The position numbers and the translations under genes were made by a program. From assembly GCA_001931905.2 (NCBI GenBank), contig MSJI02000685.1, positions 6,016 to 56,614 of the forward strand: a stretch of 50,599 bases of DNA, given 5' to 3'. This document shows, one piece after another, positions 20,590 through 30,462 of the stretch. Each line of letters begins with the position of its first letter. Positions within the stretch are counted from its first letter, which is position 1. The notes beneath the pieces were generated by a model. That model made no database searches and had not been told where the DNA came from. It saw only the letters and a program-made list of their open reading frames with translations. Source of the DNA: Cladosporium sp. IMV 00045. Taxonomy: Eukaryota > Ascomycota > Dothideomycetes > Cladosporiales > Cladosporiaceae.

Positions 20590-23076
20590 ATGCCATTCTC
20601 ACTCGGCGCCGCCGTAGTGACAGCATCTCTGCTCTGCTCATCCTATGCGTCTGTTCTCACTCCACCTGTGCTCCCGCTCATTGTACGCAATCCGTATTTG
20701 TCGACATGGCTGGGCAACGCCAGAGACGATCCGTGGTCCAAATGGCCTATGTTCTACACTGGCGAGGAGATGGGCTTTTCCATCCTCGCATCCGTTCCTG
20801 AGTCGACCACTGTCTATCCTCTATTGGGCAGGGCCTACGACTCTTTAGACAGTGAGAGTACCCACTACAACCTCAGTTTTCCGCATTACGTAGGAGCCAA
20901 ATATGATGCTTCCACCACCAACCTGACATACACCATCCCTTCTCCAAAATCACGAAACGACGCACCGGTCGAGCTCACGCTCAGCTTCCTTTCACCTATC
21001 ACGCCGACCTCTACCCTACGCCAATCGATCCCTGCTTCATACATCAAAGTCTATGCCAAAGGTGACTTCAATGTCAACATTTACTTGGACGTGAATGGTC
21101 AATGGGTCAGCGGTAATCGCGGCTCGGAAATAGTCTGGTCGTTTGAAGAGACAAAGTACGAGGATGCACAACACTTGAAGACGTGGAAGGTCAAGAGGAA
21201 GACAGAACAGCTCTTCACAGAGTGGGCAGATCGCGCAGAATGGGGCACGTTGTACTTCACTGGACCCTCGGATATCACACACGAGTGTGGTGTTTCAGGT
21301 CCCCTTCGCCAGCGGTTCGGCAAGAACAGCCAGCTGAATAACTCTATGGATCAGGGATTCCGCACTATCATGGATGAGGAACCGGTTTTCGCGTTCAGCA
21401 AAAGCTTCAATCTCAGCAGCAAACAGGACGATTCCGAGGGACCATCTGTGAAAGAGGACAGCGTACTCTTCACTATCACGCACATTCAAGATCCTGTGAC
21501 CCAGTTCGCATCGGCACGTGGCTTGACGTACATGCGTCCGCTGTGGCAAAGTTACTTTGCGACAGACATGGCACTTATCACATTTCACTACGAGGATTAT
21601 AAGCATGCTGCTAAGCTCGCCGCCAACTACAGCACGCAATTGGCAAACGATGCTTACCTCAGTGGAAGCGATAACTACAAAGATATCGTTGCTCTCAGTG
21701 CTCGCCAAGTTATGGGTGCAACGTCCTTCTCCGGCACACCTGAGAACCCTCTTCTGTTCCTGAAAGAAATCAGCAGCAATGGCAACTCCCAAACGGTAGA
21801 TGTCATCTTTCCTGCTTTCCCATTTTTCTTGTACACGAACCCTCGCTGGCTCGCTTACCTCCTCGAGCCTTTGATTGAGCACATGCTCAGTGGACAATAC
21901 CCGAACGATTACAGCATGCATGACCTTGGCACCCACTTCCCCAATTTGACTGGCCATGCAGACGGCCGAGACGAATACATGCCTGTTGAAGAGTGTGGAG
22001 ACATGCTCATCATGGGTCTCGCACTCGTCAACAGCCTGAACTATGCGGACGAGAAGGATGCTCAAAGCATTTGGTCGACGGAAGGTCTGGAGAAACCTTT
22101 TGGCCCTCTTTCCGCAGGTGTCTCCGCATTTTCCATGCCTGCTAGGCTTGAGAAGCGTGATGGCATCGTTGGTCTGGACGATCGATGGGGAGGCACCAAT
22201 GCGAAGAAGCAAGCTAGGAACTGGCTCAGCCGGTCATACCCGTTGTGGAAGCAATGGACGTCCTACCTCGTTGACTACAGTCTGAGACCTCAGAATCAAC
22301 TGTCTACCGATGACTTCGCCGGTTGGCTCGCCTTGCAGACCAATCTCGCTCTGAAGGGCATTGTTGGCATCAAAGCTATGTCGGAGCTTGCCGCTGTCAT
22401 GGATGAAAGCAAAGACGTCGAGTATTACCGCAATGTTTCCACAGTCTACATCAAGAAATGGGAAGAGTATGGCATGAGCCGTGACGGTGGCCGTGCAAAG
22501 CTCGCGTACGACTGGTATGGAAGTTGGACTACCCTCTATTCGCTCTATGCGGATGCCATCCTCTGCTTCCACCCGACTTTTACAGACAACAGCACAGCCT
22601 CGCCTGAAGTGCATTTGCCTGGAGGACAAGCCCCGATCGTCGACCATCCCAGCAAGAAGTCGGGCAAAGATTTCATCCCCGATCACATTTACCAGACTCA
22701 GTCAGAATGGTACATGACAGCCATGCAGAAATACGGTGTAAGTATCTTGGACAGTGTTGTCCATCAACCCTACCTACATACTGCGTTACACGCGCTGACC
22801 CTCGGACAGCTTCCTCTAGACTCTCGCCACTTGTACACGAAGTCGGACTGGGAATTCCAAGCCGCCGCCGTCGCATCGCCGAAGACTCGCAGGGAAATCC
22901 TCGAGCGCGTCGCTACATGGTTGAACGAGACCGCTTCAGACCGCCCATTCACAGACTTGTACAAGACTGAAGGAGATGGAGGATTCCCTGGCCCGAACTT
23001 CTTCGCGAGACCTGTGGTTGGAAGTCACTTCGCTTTCTTGACTCTGGAGAGGGCTTGCAAGTCTGGTGGTTATTGA
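20590..23076 (+). CDS. gtaA: Secreted glutaminase, GtaA family
   Basis: Extracellular L-glutaminase of the fungal GtaA type (DUF5127, DUF4965 and DUF1793 regions), which hydrolyses glutamine to glutamate and ammonia. It has a signal peptide (residues 1-20, cleavage probably after SSYA), then the mature start PPVLPLIVRNPYLSTWLG and family blocks KEISSNGNSQTVDVIFPAFP, NDYSMHDLGTHFPN, STDDFAGWLALQTNLALKG and SRHLYTKSDWEF. The frame is open throughout. However, bases 22738-22809 form a 72-nt, in-frame intron (GTAAGT...GCTGACC...ACAG): removing it joins MQKYG to LPLDSRHLYTK as in relatives and gives 804 residues; retaining it adds 24 residues. Start chosen at 20590 (GCCGCCATG). Likely induced under nitrogen limitation, by analogy only. 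Confidence 0.93.
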   Translation: MPFSLGAAVVTASLLCSSYASVLTPPVLPLIVRNPYLSTWLGNARDDPWSKWPMFYTGEEMGFSILASVPESTTVYPLLGRAYDSLDSESTHYNLSFPHYVGAKYDASTTNLTYTIPSPKSRNDAPVELTLSFLSPITPTSTLRQSIPASYIKVYAKGDFNVNIYLDVNGQWVSGNRGSEIVWSFEETKYEDAQHLKTWKVKRKTEQLFTEWADRAEWGTLYFTGPSDITHECGVSGPLRQRFGKNSQLNNSMDQGFRTIMDEEPVFAFSKSFNLSSKQDDSEGPSVKEDSVLFTITHIQDPVTQFASARGLTYMRPLWQSYFATDMALITFHYEDYKHAAKLAANYSTQLANDAYLSGSDNYKDIVALSARQVMGATSFSGTPENPLLFLKEISSNGNSQTVDVIFPAFPFFLYTNPRWLAYLLEPLIEHMLSGQYPNDYSMHDLGTHFPNLTGHADGRDEYMPVEECGDMLIMGLALVNSLNYADEKDAQSIWSTEGLEKPFGPLSAGVSAFSMPARLEKRDGIVGLDDRWGGTNAKKQARNWLSRSYPLWKQWTSYLVDYSLRPQNQLSTDDFAGWLALQTNLALKGIVGIKAMSELAAVMDESKDVEYYRNVSTVYIKKWEEYGMSRDGGRAKLAYDWYGSWTTLYSLYADAILCFHPTFTDNSTASPEVHLPGGQAPIVDHPSKKSGKDFIPDHIYQTQSEWYMTAMQKYGVSILDSVVHQPYLHTALHALTLGQLPLDSRHLYTKSDWEFQAAAVASPKTRREILERVATWLNETASDRPFTDLYKTEGDGGFPGPNFFARPVVGSHFAFLTLERACKSGGY

Positions 23077-23680
23077 GCAGTCTCATCACTGTGGCGGTAG
23101 CATTGGTAGAAGGGGAGTGATGGAATCCCGGTCGTGACAACGTTACAGCAGTAGATTGTGATGCGCCAGCATGGCATGATTATCGACATTCTTAGCTCGC
23201 CTTTATCTGTTCAGGAGAAACAAGTCAAATCGATTATGATCTTGCCCATGAAAGCTTTTCCTATACCCATCTCTTTGGTATAGCTACACTTGATTGTAGC
23301 TGGTCACATTAGCATATTGAGAAGTGACCGAAAGATGATTTTTGGTACTGTTCTATTCCCACGGCCCACGGTTGAATTTCCTGAAGAAAATGCATTTCTC
23401 ATAAGGTCGTACTCTTATCAATTATCGGGAAGTTGAGTTTATTTGTCCTGCCATATATCGGCGCTATTGCATCATGCACAGAGGATGCGGGTCGGATGAC
23501 CTCGAAGCTTGCCCAAGCTTGAATCCTTGCGGTCTGCCTGCCTGTGTCTGAGCACAACATTCGAAACCGACACCCGCGTCCAGCGTTTCAATACACTTGC
23601 TACACCGATTCACTAGAAAATGCTCGCAAATTGAATCCGTCTCCTCCTCCTTCGTCTTTGACGTGTGTCGCTCGCCCAGT
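23077..23680. other. Intergenic region glutaminase to vacuolar protease
   Basis: About 600 bp holding the terminator of the glutaminase and the promoter of the protease gene, both on the plus strand. There are A/T-rich stretches at 23190-23460. An open frame on the minus strand has no recognisable feature. Confidence 0.5.
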
Positions 23681-26632
23681 ATGCCGCACAAATCGTCTTG
23701 GAACCCCATCGCCTTCGTGCCCACCCAAGTCACCTTGTTATCATTCGCCGTTTATGCCGCCCTCTTCGCTTCTCTGCTCTGGATTCACCACGTCGTACCT
23801 CCCGCGCCTACCAATCCCGTACCGGCCGATGGCGTGAACCTCACCACCGCTTGGCTCGACTTGGAGCATCTCACCGACGGTTTCCATCCGTACAACAGCC
23901 GGCGGAACGGCGAGATAAGGAAATGGCTCGTGGAACGCGTAGAAGATATCCTGCGCGAGAATGGCCTGGATCTCGGCTCGCAAGACGCGGTGGTCTGGAA
24001 TGGTGGCAGTGACAATGTGACGTATGCGAACAAATGGTTGGCTAGCTCACCTACGGTGAGGTATACGGAAGACGAGAACATTGTGGTGTACATTCGTGGA
24101 GAACAAGATGAGGCGGGCGCTTGGTGGGATGATACCAAGAGGCCGTACGACGGTGCTGGCGGTGTGCTGGTCAACGCGCACTACGACAGTGTCTCGACGG
24201 GCTATGGTGCTACCGATGACGGTGTGGGAGTTGCGACTGTGCTCCAGTTGATCTCCCACTACACTTCGCCGGGTAATAAGCCAAAGAGAGGTGTCATTGC
24301 TCTGTTGAACAATGGCGAGGAAGACGGTCTGTATGGAGCGCAGGTGTACACCAAGCACGTTACCTCGAAGTTTCCACGAGTTTTCTTGAACTTGGAGGGA
24401 GCCGGAGCTGGAGGCAGGGCTATGCTGTTCAGAAGCACCGATGCTGAGGTCACAAGGTTCTATTCTCGAAGCCGATATCCTTTCGGCACCGTAATCAGTG
24501 GTGACGGCTTCAAACGCGGCTTCGTGAGAAGCGGTACTGATTACTCTGTTTTCGAGGAAGAGCTTGGCTTAAGAGGCTTGGATGTGGCATTCATGGCACC
24601 GAGAGCGAGGTACCATACCAACCAGGACGACGCTAGGGACACCAGCCCCGACTCCGTGTGGCATATGCTTTCTGCTGCTCTTGATACCACCAAAGCTATG
24701 ACTTCGCATTCTGGAGATGAGTTTTCTGGCTCGAGTGATGACGGCATTCACAGGGCCAACTCTGACAGAGCAAGCAATGGCGTCTGGTTCGATGTTTTAG
24801 GCCGGGCGTTTGCGGTGCTCAAGCTACATGACCTATTCGCCCTCTCTGTTACTCTACTTGTTGCAGCGCCGGTGCTCTTGATCATTCTCGAAGCGATTCT
24901 GGTTCAGCTCGACAAGTGGTACCCTTTCACGCGAAAGCAGTACCTGCACAGCTCTGACGATGATGAGCCAGTCTACTTCAACGGACTACGAGGCTACTTC
25001 CGCTTCCCTATCGTTTTCGTCGTGGCGACGGCATGTGTTGTCGCTCTTGCGTTCCTCATGACGAAGATCAACCCCTACATTCTCTACAGCTCCGAGTATG
25101 CTGTGTGGTCTATGATGATGGCAGCGTGGTTCTCGATCGCCTGGTTCTTGTCCACGATGGCAGACAAAGTTCGCCCAACTGCTCTTAGCAGAATGTACAC
25201 TCTCCTCTGGATGTACATCATTAGTTGGATTATTCTGGTATTTGTGACGATCGGAGAGAATAATCTGAAGCTGGGCAGTGGTTACTTCATGGTAATCTAC
25301 AATGCAAGCGTGTTCGCGGCGCTGGTGATAAGCTATCTTGAGCTGCTGGCTCTGCCGAAGAAGTCGAGATATGTGGAGCATGTCGCAACCGCTGCTTCAC
25401 CACGCTCTACGAGACCTGGTAGTGTCTCTTCTCGTAGACTGCTGGACGAGAACGAAGAGCCGCCAAGGACCAGCGAAGGTGACGATGAGGAGGCTACAGA
25501 GCGCACCGGCCTGCTGCGTGGGGGCGAAAGACGGGCTCAGAACACTTTCGCCCGCTTCGGCGGTAGAAGAAATCAGGATGTGAACGGCCCTCTCGACGAG
25601 AGCGAAGATCCTTTCCTTGCTGAAGCTTTTGGTTTTGAGCAAGCTTGGTCTGGCGCTTTGCCTCAGTGGACTTGGATCTTGCAGTTTCTCATTCTTGCGC
25701 CTATCAACATCATCCTTGTTGGTCAGATCGCGCTGTTTGTCACCTCGGCCTTGCACCAGACCCCTGCGGACGGCAATGCAGTCTTGCCCATCTACCTGAT
25801 GATGGCTGCACTCTCTGTGCTCATCTTGCTTCCGCTGGCGCCGTTCTTGCACCGTCTCACGTTCCACATCCCAACGTTTTTCTTCTTCATTTTCGTTGGG
25901 TGCCTTATCTACAACCTCCTAGCCTTCCCATTCTCACGAGACGCCAGGCTGAAGCACTACTTCCTGCAGACTGTCGACTTGGATAATGGCAACAACACTG
26001 TCCAATTGACAGGCGCCGAAGGCTTCGTGCAAACCATTGTCGACGAGCTCCCAAGTGTCGCTGGCCAGGCCTTAGACTGCAGCGGCTCAGATGATCCACG
26101 CAGAGCCGGCTTGCAAACCTGCCGCTGGGAAGGTCTTGTCCCAAACGTTCTTGCCAATACGAAGGACACAGTCTCTTCCCAAAGCCACGCTAAGGATTAC
26201 TACAAGGGCTGGGTAGACTACAACGTTACGACATCGGGGAAAACTGCTCTCCTCACCTTCAGCGGAAAAGAGACCAAGAACTGCCGCCTCCTGTTTGACA
26301 GCCCCGTCTCCTCCCTGCACATTACAAATACCACGGACATTGTCCAGAACAACTCCAAAAAGCCGGCCCGCCGCGACGACGGCAGTGGCAAAGGAACCAC
26401 AGAACTTCGCCTCTTCAGCCGCTCCTGGGACAAAGAATTCCAGGTGAACGTCACATGGGCAGACGGTGAGGCAAAGGGCAAATCCGGAAAGGTGGGATGT
26501 ATGTGGAGCGATGTCAATGAGCGTGGTGTTGTGCCGGCTCTAGATGAGGTTTGGCGTTATGAGCCGGTGTGGAGTGTTGTCAGCAAGGGCGGTGATGGGC
26601 TCGTGGAGGGATGGAGGGATTGGAAGGCTTGA
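23681..26632 (+). CDS. PFF1: Vacuolar membrane protease, M28 family (Pff1-like)
   Basis: Multi-pass vacuolar membrane metallopeptidase. I take the ATG at 23681, giving 983 residues; frames extending further upstream have no ATG. An N-terminal transmembrane helix (about 15-38) precedes the M28 peptidase domain (about 80-330). Zinc and catalytic residues by pattern are H167 in NAHYDS, D179 in GATDDG, E213/E214 in NNGEED, E239 in NLEGAG and H312 in YHTNQDD. Eight or so further transmembrane helices follow (about 390-800, interrupted by an acidic loop at about 595-660). The C-terminal lumenal domain has N-x-S/T sites. It is intronless with normal length for the family. Its physiological substrate is unsettled in the yeast literature as I know it. 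Confidence 0.94.
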   Translation: MPHKSSWNPIAFVPTQVTLLSFAVYAALFASLLWIHHVVPPAPTNPVPADGVNLTTAWLDLEHLTDGFHPYNSRRNGEIRKWLVERVEDILRENGLDLGSQDAVVWNGGSDNVTYANKWLASSPTVRYTEDENIVVYIRGEQDEAGAWWDDTKRPYDGAGGVLVNAHYDSVSTGYGATDDGVGVATVLQLISHYTSPGNKPKRGVIALLNNGEEDGLYGAQVYTKHVTSKFPRVFLNLEGAGAGGRAMLFRSTDAEVTRFYSRSRYPFGTVISGDGFKRGFVRSGTDYSVFEEELGLRGLDVAFMAPRARYHTNQDDARDTSPDSVWHMLSAALDTTKAMTSHSGDEFSGSSDDGIHRANSDRASNGVWFDVLGRAFAVLKLHDLFALSVTLLVAAPVLLIILEAILVQLDKWYPFTRKQYLHSSDDDEPVYFNGLRGYFRFPIVFVVATACVVALAFLMTKINPYILYSSEYAVWSMMMAAWFSIAWFLSTMADKVRPTALSRMYTLLWMYIISWIILVFVTIGENNLKLGSGYFMVIYNASVFAALVISYLELLALPKKSRYVEHVATAASPRSTRPGSVSSRRLLDENEEPPRTSEGDDEEATERTGLLRGGERRAQNTFARFGGRRNQDVNGPLDESEDPFLAEAFGFEQAWSGALPQWTWILQFLILAPINIILVGQIALFVTSALHQTPADGNAVLPIYLMMAALSVLILLPLAPFLHRLTFHIPTFFFFIFVGCLIYNLLAFPFSRDARLKHYFLQTVDLDNGNNTVQLTGAEGFVQTIVDELPSVAGQALDCSGSDDPRRAGLQTCRWEGLVPNVLANTKDTVSSQSHAKDYYKGWVDYNVTTSGKTALLTFSGKETKNCRLLFDSPVSSLHITNTTDIVQNNSKKPARRDDGSGKGTTELRLFSRSWDKEFQVNVTWADGEAKGKSGKVGCMWSDVNERGVVPALDEVWRYEPVWSVVSKGGDGLVEGWRDWKA

Positions 26633-27176
26633 TCAATTAGATTTCACGGCTTGTTGTTTGGTTTTTGCTGCTTTTTTGATGCTACCTTATGAATGCGCGT
26701 GCGATTGTACATATGTTTTGTCATGAGGGTTGATGATAATGTCTACAAGAAACGTTTTCCATTGATGGCTTTCGTGAGCTTGCTCGCCGTGAAGCTAAGG
26801 TTCAATTGACGGTCATTTGAATCACACAAGCAGTCCCTTCACTTTGTTAGATGTGCTCTTTGGTGAGATAACAACATCAAAAGATGGATTGTTGCCACCT
26901 CCACAGCCGAACGGGTCCACATTTGACTTCGAAGTTGGAGTGTGGGACCATTCGGGCGAAACGGAGCCTCTAGCAAACACGTTTACAGTACGATATAAGA
27001 TACGCAACCAATTGCTCCATTCGTGTTACATTCCTCACTCTCCAAGTATCTGCAACTCGGAGAACTTTTTTCCATCATAAGCATTCGCCGTTGACTCTTG
27101 ATCCATTTCACAAGTGCGGATCGCCACGCCATCTTTGAACTTTACCGAACTTCAACAACCCTGATCACTCTTCAAC
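26633..27176. other. Intergenic region protease to nucleoside hydrolase
   Basis: About 540 bp between two co-directional genes. A T-rich stretch at 26640-26730 suits the 3' end of the protease transcript, and 27090-27176 is C/A-rich, as in a leader. An 87-codon open frame at 26817-27080 has no family resemblance and is not called. Confidence 0.5.
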
Positions 27177-28280
27177 ATGTCGAAACCTGTTCCTATCTGG
27201 CTCGACTGCGATACCGGTCACGATGACGCCTTTGCAATCCTCCTATCAGCTCTCCACCCAGACGTCAAACTTCTCGGTATCAGCACAATCTACGGCAACG
27301 CACCACTCTCGCACACAACCATCAACACCCTCGCCATCTTGAAAGCCATCGGCCGCGAAGATGTCCCCGTCTACTCCGGAGCAAGCCAACCGTTCTGCCG
27401 TCCCATAGCACTAGCTCCAGACATCCACGGCGAGAGCGGTCTCGACGGCACGACATGTTTGCCCGACCCAGACACCAAGCCCAGGACTGATGACTCAGCC
27501 GTGGAGGCCATGTTCAAAGCGCTCAAGAACGAAGACGCCGGCACACCCTGGGTAGTCTGCACTGGAGCTCTCACCAACGCCGCTCTGATGTTCGCCGTGC
27601 ACCCCGAGATGGCCGCTCACGTCGGCGGCCTGACGCACATGGGCGGAGCAATCGGAGACGGCTTCACGGACGCTCCCATGGGCGTGCTGAAAGGGCAGGG
27701 CAACTCGGACGGACGCTTTGGCAACTGGACGCCTTTCGCCGAATTCAACGTGTACATCGACCCGGAGAGCGCGAGATCTATCTTCAACAACACCGTCCTC
27801 GCGGCCAAAACTACCATCTGCCCGCTGGATTTGACGCATCAACTGCTGGCCAGTTCTACGGTGCAGCAGGACCTCCTGCACGGCCATCAAATGGGCAGAA
27901 ACGAAGGAGGGCCCTCGAAAGTTCGCAAGCTGTTCGTAGAAATCCTCACATTCTTTGCGCAGACCTACGCAGACGTCTTTGGCCTGGTGGACGGCCCGCC
28001 TTTACACGACCCGTTGGCTGTTGCTGCGGCTTTCGTGCCTGCCATCTTCCAGGACGATGGAGGCGAGAGATTCGATATCGAGGTTGTGACAGATGGCGCA
28101 CATGGGTCTTCACACGAGGAGAGGGAAGGGGGCAGTCAGTGTGGACGGACGGTGGCTACGAAGGTTGCTGAGGGAGGGAAAGGTGTGAGGATTCCTAGGG
28201 GTGTGGATCAGGCGAGAATGTGGAGGATGATTGATGAGTGTCTGAAGGAGGCTGAGAAGGCGCCTTTCAGCGCTGCGTGA
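27177..28280 (+). CDS. URH1: Inosine-uridine-preferring nucleoside N-ribohydrolase
   Basis: A 367-residue, single-exon nucleoside hydrolase that splits ribonucleosides into ribose and base for pyrimidine or purine salvage. The calcium-binding signature DCDTGHDDA lies at residues 10-18, matching the family DxDxGxDD pattern. The later blocks TIYGNAPLSHTTINTL, HMGGAIGD and AEFNVYIDPESA, plus a conserved late His in PPLHDPLAVAAAF, complete the active site. It is cytosolic with no signal peptide, and of usual length. Start chosen at 27177 because the signature begins ten residues later. Substrate preference (uridine versus inosine) cannot be told from sequence. The symbol is assigned by family, not proven orthology. 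Confidence 0.93.
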   Translation: MSKPVPIWLDCDTGHDDAFAILLSALHPDVKLLGISTIYGNAPLSHTTINTLAILKAIGREDVPVYSGASQPFCRPIALAPDIHGESGLDGTTCLPDPDTKPRTDDSAVEAMFKALKNEDAGTPWVVCTGALTNAALMFAVHPEMAAHVGGLTHMGGAIGDGFTDAPMGVLKGQGNSDGRFGNWTPFAEFNVYIDPESARSIFNNTVLAAKTTICPLDLTHQLLASSTVQQDLLHGHQMGRNEGGPSKVRKLFVEILTFFAQTYADVFGLVDGPPLHDPLAVAAAFVPAIFQDDGGERFDIEVVTDGAHGSSHEEREGGSQCGRTVATKVAEGGKGVRIPRGVDQARMWRMIDECLKEAEKAPFSAA

Positions 28281-28677
28281 TTGTTCGTGAAGGCTTGTGA
28301 TGTGATGATGATAGATTTGCATGTTTACGATGATGGCTTATGCAAGGTCAATGGTCGTTTGTGAGACGATGAATTAGTGGCTTCACAGTATCAACATTGA
28401 TGTATTTGATCGCCGGAGTAACATCTCACAACATCCACACAAGTTGTGGCCATGAGAATGTGTCTTCGATGTTGTTATGTTCATATTTATCCATCAAAGC
28501 CAATGGCAGCAGCAGAAGCTACGCATATCCGCTTACCTAAGTTAGCGCGGCCCGCCAAGCCGAGAGGCGGCCAATGCGCCAGGACCGACTTCGAGAGCAT
28601 ACCGCAGACAGGCGGGCTCACGGATGCGCCATTGGCTGTTGTGCTTGCTTGCTTGAACTCCCATACACACATACAAG
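28281..28677. other. Intergenic region upstream of complex I subunit gene
   Basis: About 400 bp. It holds the 3' end of the nucleoside hydrolase transcript and the promoter of the small complex I gene. An open frame crossing into that gene's first intron is a shadow. Confidence 0.5.
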
Positions 28678-29249
28678 ATGTCTTCAGGATTCGGTCTGAC
28701 CGGTGGTATGTAGATGCCCCAGCAAAACGCGCCCAGAGGCGGTGGGAGAAGGCTACCAGGAAGTGGTAGATCGGCATTGGCGAAGAGAGCGAGTATGCTG
28801 ACCACGACGGGCTCGCGATAGGTCCCTCACGATGCTTTCCCTTCTGGCAGGACGTCCTCGCCTGCTATGTCGTCAACACCAATGCTGAGGACGACTCCGG
28901 CAAGAAGAAGTGCGGTCCCGTGCTAGAGGACTACTACGAGTGCCTGCACCACAGGAAGGAGGTACGCTTGACCCCAGTTTGAATACGCAATGCAGACGAG
29001 GAGTGGGACAAGAGGAAGCGTTCGCTCACACCTGTCTCTCCCTCCCAGGCCGCCAAAATCACAGCCCTGCAAGCCGCATACCGCCGCAAGGAAGCCGAAA
29101 CGCCCAGAGACGAGAACGCGCCGACGGCAGGCCAGCTCCGGACGCTGGGCCTGCTCGACCGCACCGACGAGGAGGTCAACATCTTCCCCGCCAAGTTCAT
29201 CCCCAAAGTCGAGCACAACAACGCGCCGAGGAAGGACGAGAGGAGATAG
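28678..29249 (+). CDS. NDUFS5: NADH:ubiquinone oxidoreductase CHCH subunit (NDUFS5-type)
   Basis: Accessory subunit of mitochondrial complex I on the intermembrane-space side. The gene is split into three short exons: 28678-28705, 28822-28961 and 29049-29249, giving 122 residues. The 116-nt and 87-nt introns are GT-AG (GTATGT...ATAG with CTGAC branch; GTACGC...CCAG). The spliced protein MSSGFGLTGGPSRCFPFW... carries twin CX9C motifs: C14/C24 and C40/C50. These are substrates of Mia40 disulfide relay import and explain the absence of a cleavable presequence. The C-terminal part is a basic/acidic tail ending NNAPRKDERR. It converges with the recombination gene 141 bp downstream. No single reading frame shows the whole protein, so it is easily missed by automatic calling. 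Confidence 0.9.
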
Positions 29250-29390
29250 GGTGGAGAGGAGCGAGAACGGTGGAATCATCATGAGACAGTGATATTGGGT
29301 GGGCAGGGTTTTGAAGCGGAACGGAAAGCACATGTACAGATACCAACCCGCTAGAGAACATGAGCTGCACCCCTTTGCGGACAGTTGTTT

Positions 29391-30462
29391 TTACGATCCT
29401 CCTACCGCCGCGAGGCCTCCTTCTGCGTCTGGCCGAAAGGCGGACCAGCGTCCCACTCGATCGCTGTACCTGTCCTGCATGATTTCCAGCACGCACGCGA
29501 GCATCTGGCTCGGTTTTGGAACGGCACTATGTGAGGCGTACACAACTTTTGCGTCCGCGGCTGTGAGTGGCACCCTGTGTAGTAGGAGGTGGAGATCGAG
29601 CAGATATGCGAAGGTCTTCCCCAGTGCCGGTCGTAGAGAGCAAGACGAGAAGATGCTAGGCGTTGGCTCTGTTGAGGAGCGGTATGGCGGGTCAGTGATG
29701 GTTGTGTTGTGTATGATTGAGCAAATGTTATGAGCTCGCGTTAGATGACCCAGCGAGCGCATAAACGTAGTCAGAAGTGCTTGACCTTGGATTTGATCGG
29801 TTTTGAGCATTGGTGAGGTGACGTGCGAGATGTTGTCGATGACCAACACATTTCGAGGACTGTTGTCTTCCATGTCTGGCGGAGGCGGTGTTGGAAGTTT
29901 GGGCGTTGCTAGATTGTCCAGCATTTCTTCTTCCTCATCCTCGCTGTCCTCTACTGTGCCACGGGGTACTGGTATGTTGTCCCCCGTTGATTTAGATGTT
30001 TCGCTCAAGTGCTCGTGTGACCGAGTATCAAGAGCCTCCCTCAACTCAGTGATACACTCAGAAACACCGACCAGATCAAAAGCTTTCATAATCCTCACCC
30101 GTTCAAGCACAAGGACAGCCTGCTCCTTCGTCACCATCACGTCCTTTCCCTTGCAAGACCGCAACAAGCCGCGTGTGAAGTCTGCGCACATCGAATGAAT
30201 TCGTCGTATCAACGACCGTGGCTTCCGCCCGATCGGAAATGAGTAAATGCGACGCCATCAGGGAGTACGAGAGCTCTTTGCCGCCGCTTTCGCTGTCTGC
30301 GCTGATGCACGATATGGATCCGTAGTCGAAGCCGCCACCGAGAGAGGTGTCGATTGCTTGACAGCCTGTTGCGAGCCTTCGACGCTTGTGTGGGCGATCT
30401 GGGTGGGTTGATGGTTGCTCAGCTGTCCAGAGTGAGGATGCGAGGATTGGCTCGGCGGCCAT
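29391..30462 (-). CDS. RAD51D-like RecA-family recombination protein
   Basis: Rad51 paralogue, probably nuclear, acting in homologous recombination. Two exons are inferred, 30462-30166 and 30119-29391 (341 residues), with a 46-nt intron (GTTGCG...GGTGACG...GCAG). An alternative donor (GTGCGC at 30189, 70-nt intron) would delete seven further codons. The core resembles RAD51D: VVDTTNSFDVRRLHTRL, VLERVRIMKAFD, a Walker B-like strand NVLVIDNISHVTSPML, QALLTTFMRSLGHLTRAHNICSIIHNTT, and LRPALGKTFAYLLDLHLLL. The Walker A segment at about 55-63 is degenerate (DSESGGKEL), with the usual Thr/Ser after Lys62 replaced by Glu. An acidic, Ser-rich insert lies in the middle. Its relation to fungal Rdl1/Rlp1-type proteins is not resolved. 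Confidence 0.72.

Noticed and set aside
21295..22212. 305-codon minus-strand frame opposite the glutaminase
   Set aside because: Antisense shadow within a gene whose sense frame matches the GtaA family.
26817..27080. 87-codon frame between the protease and nucleoside hydrolase genes
   Set aside because: It has no family resemblance and no supporting splice signals; likely chance.
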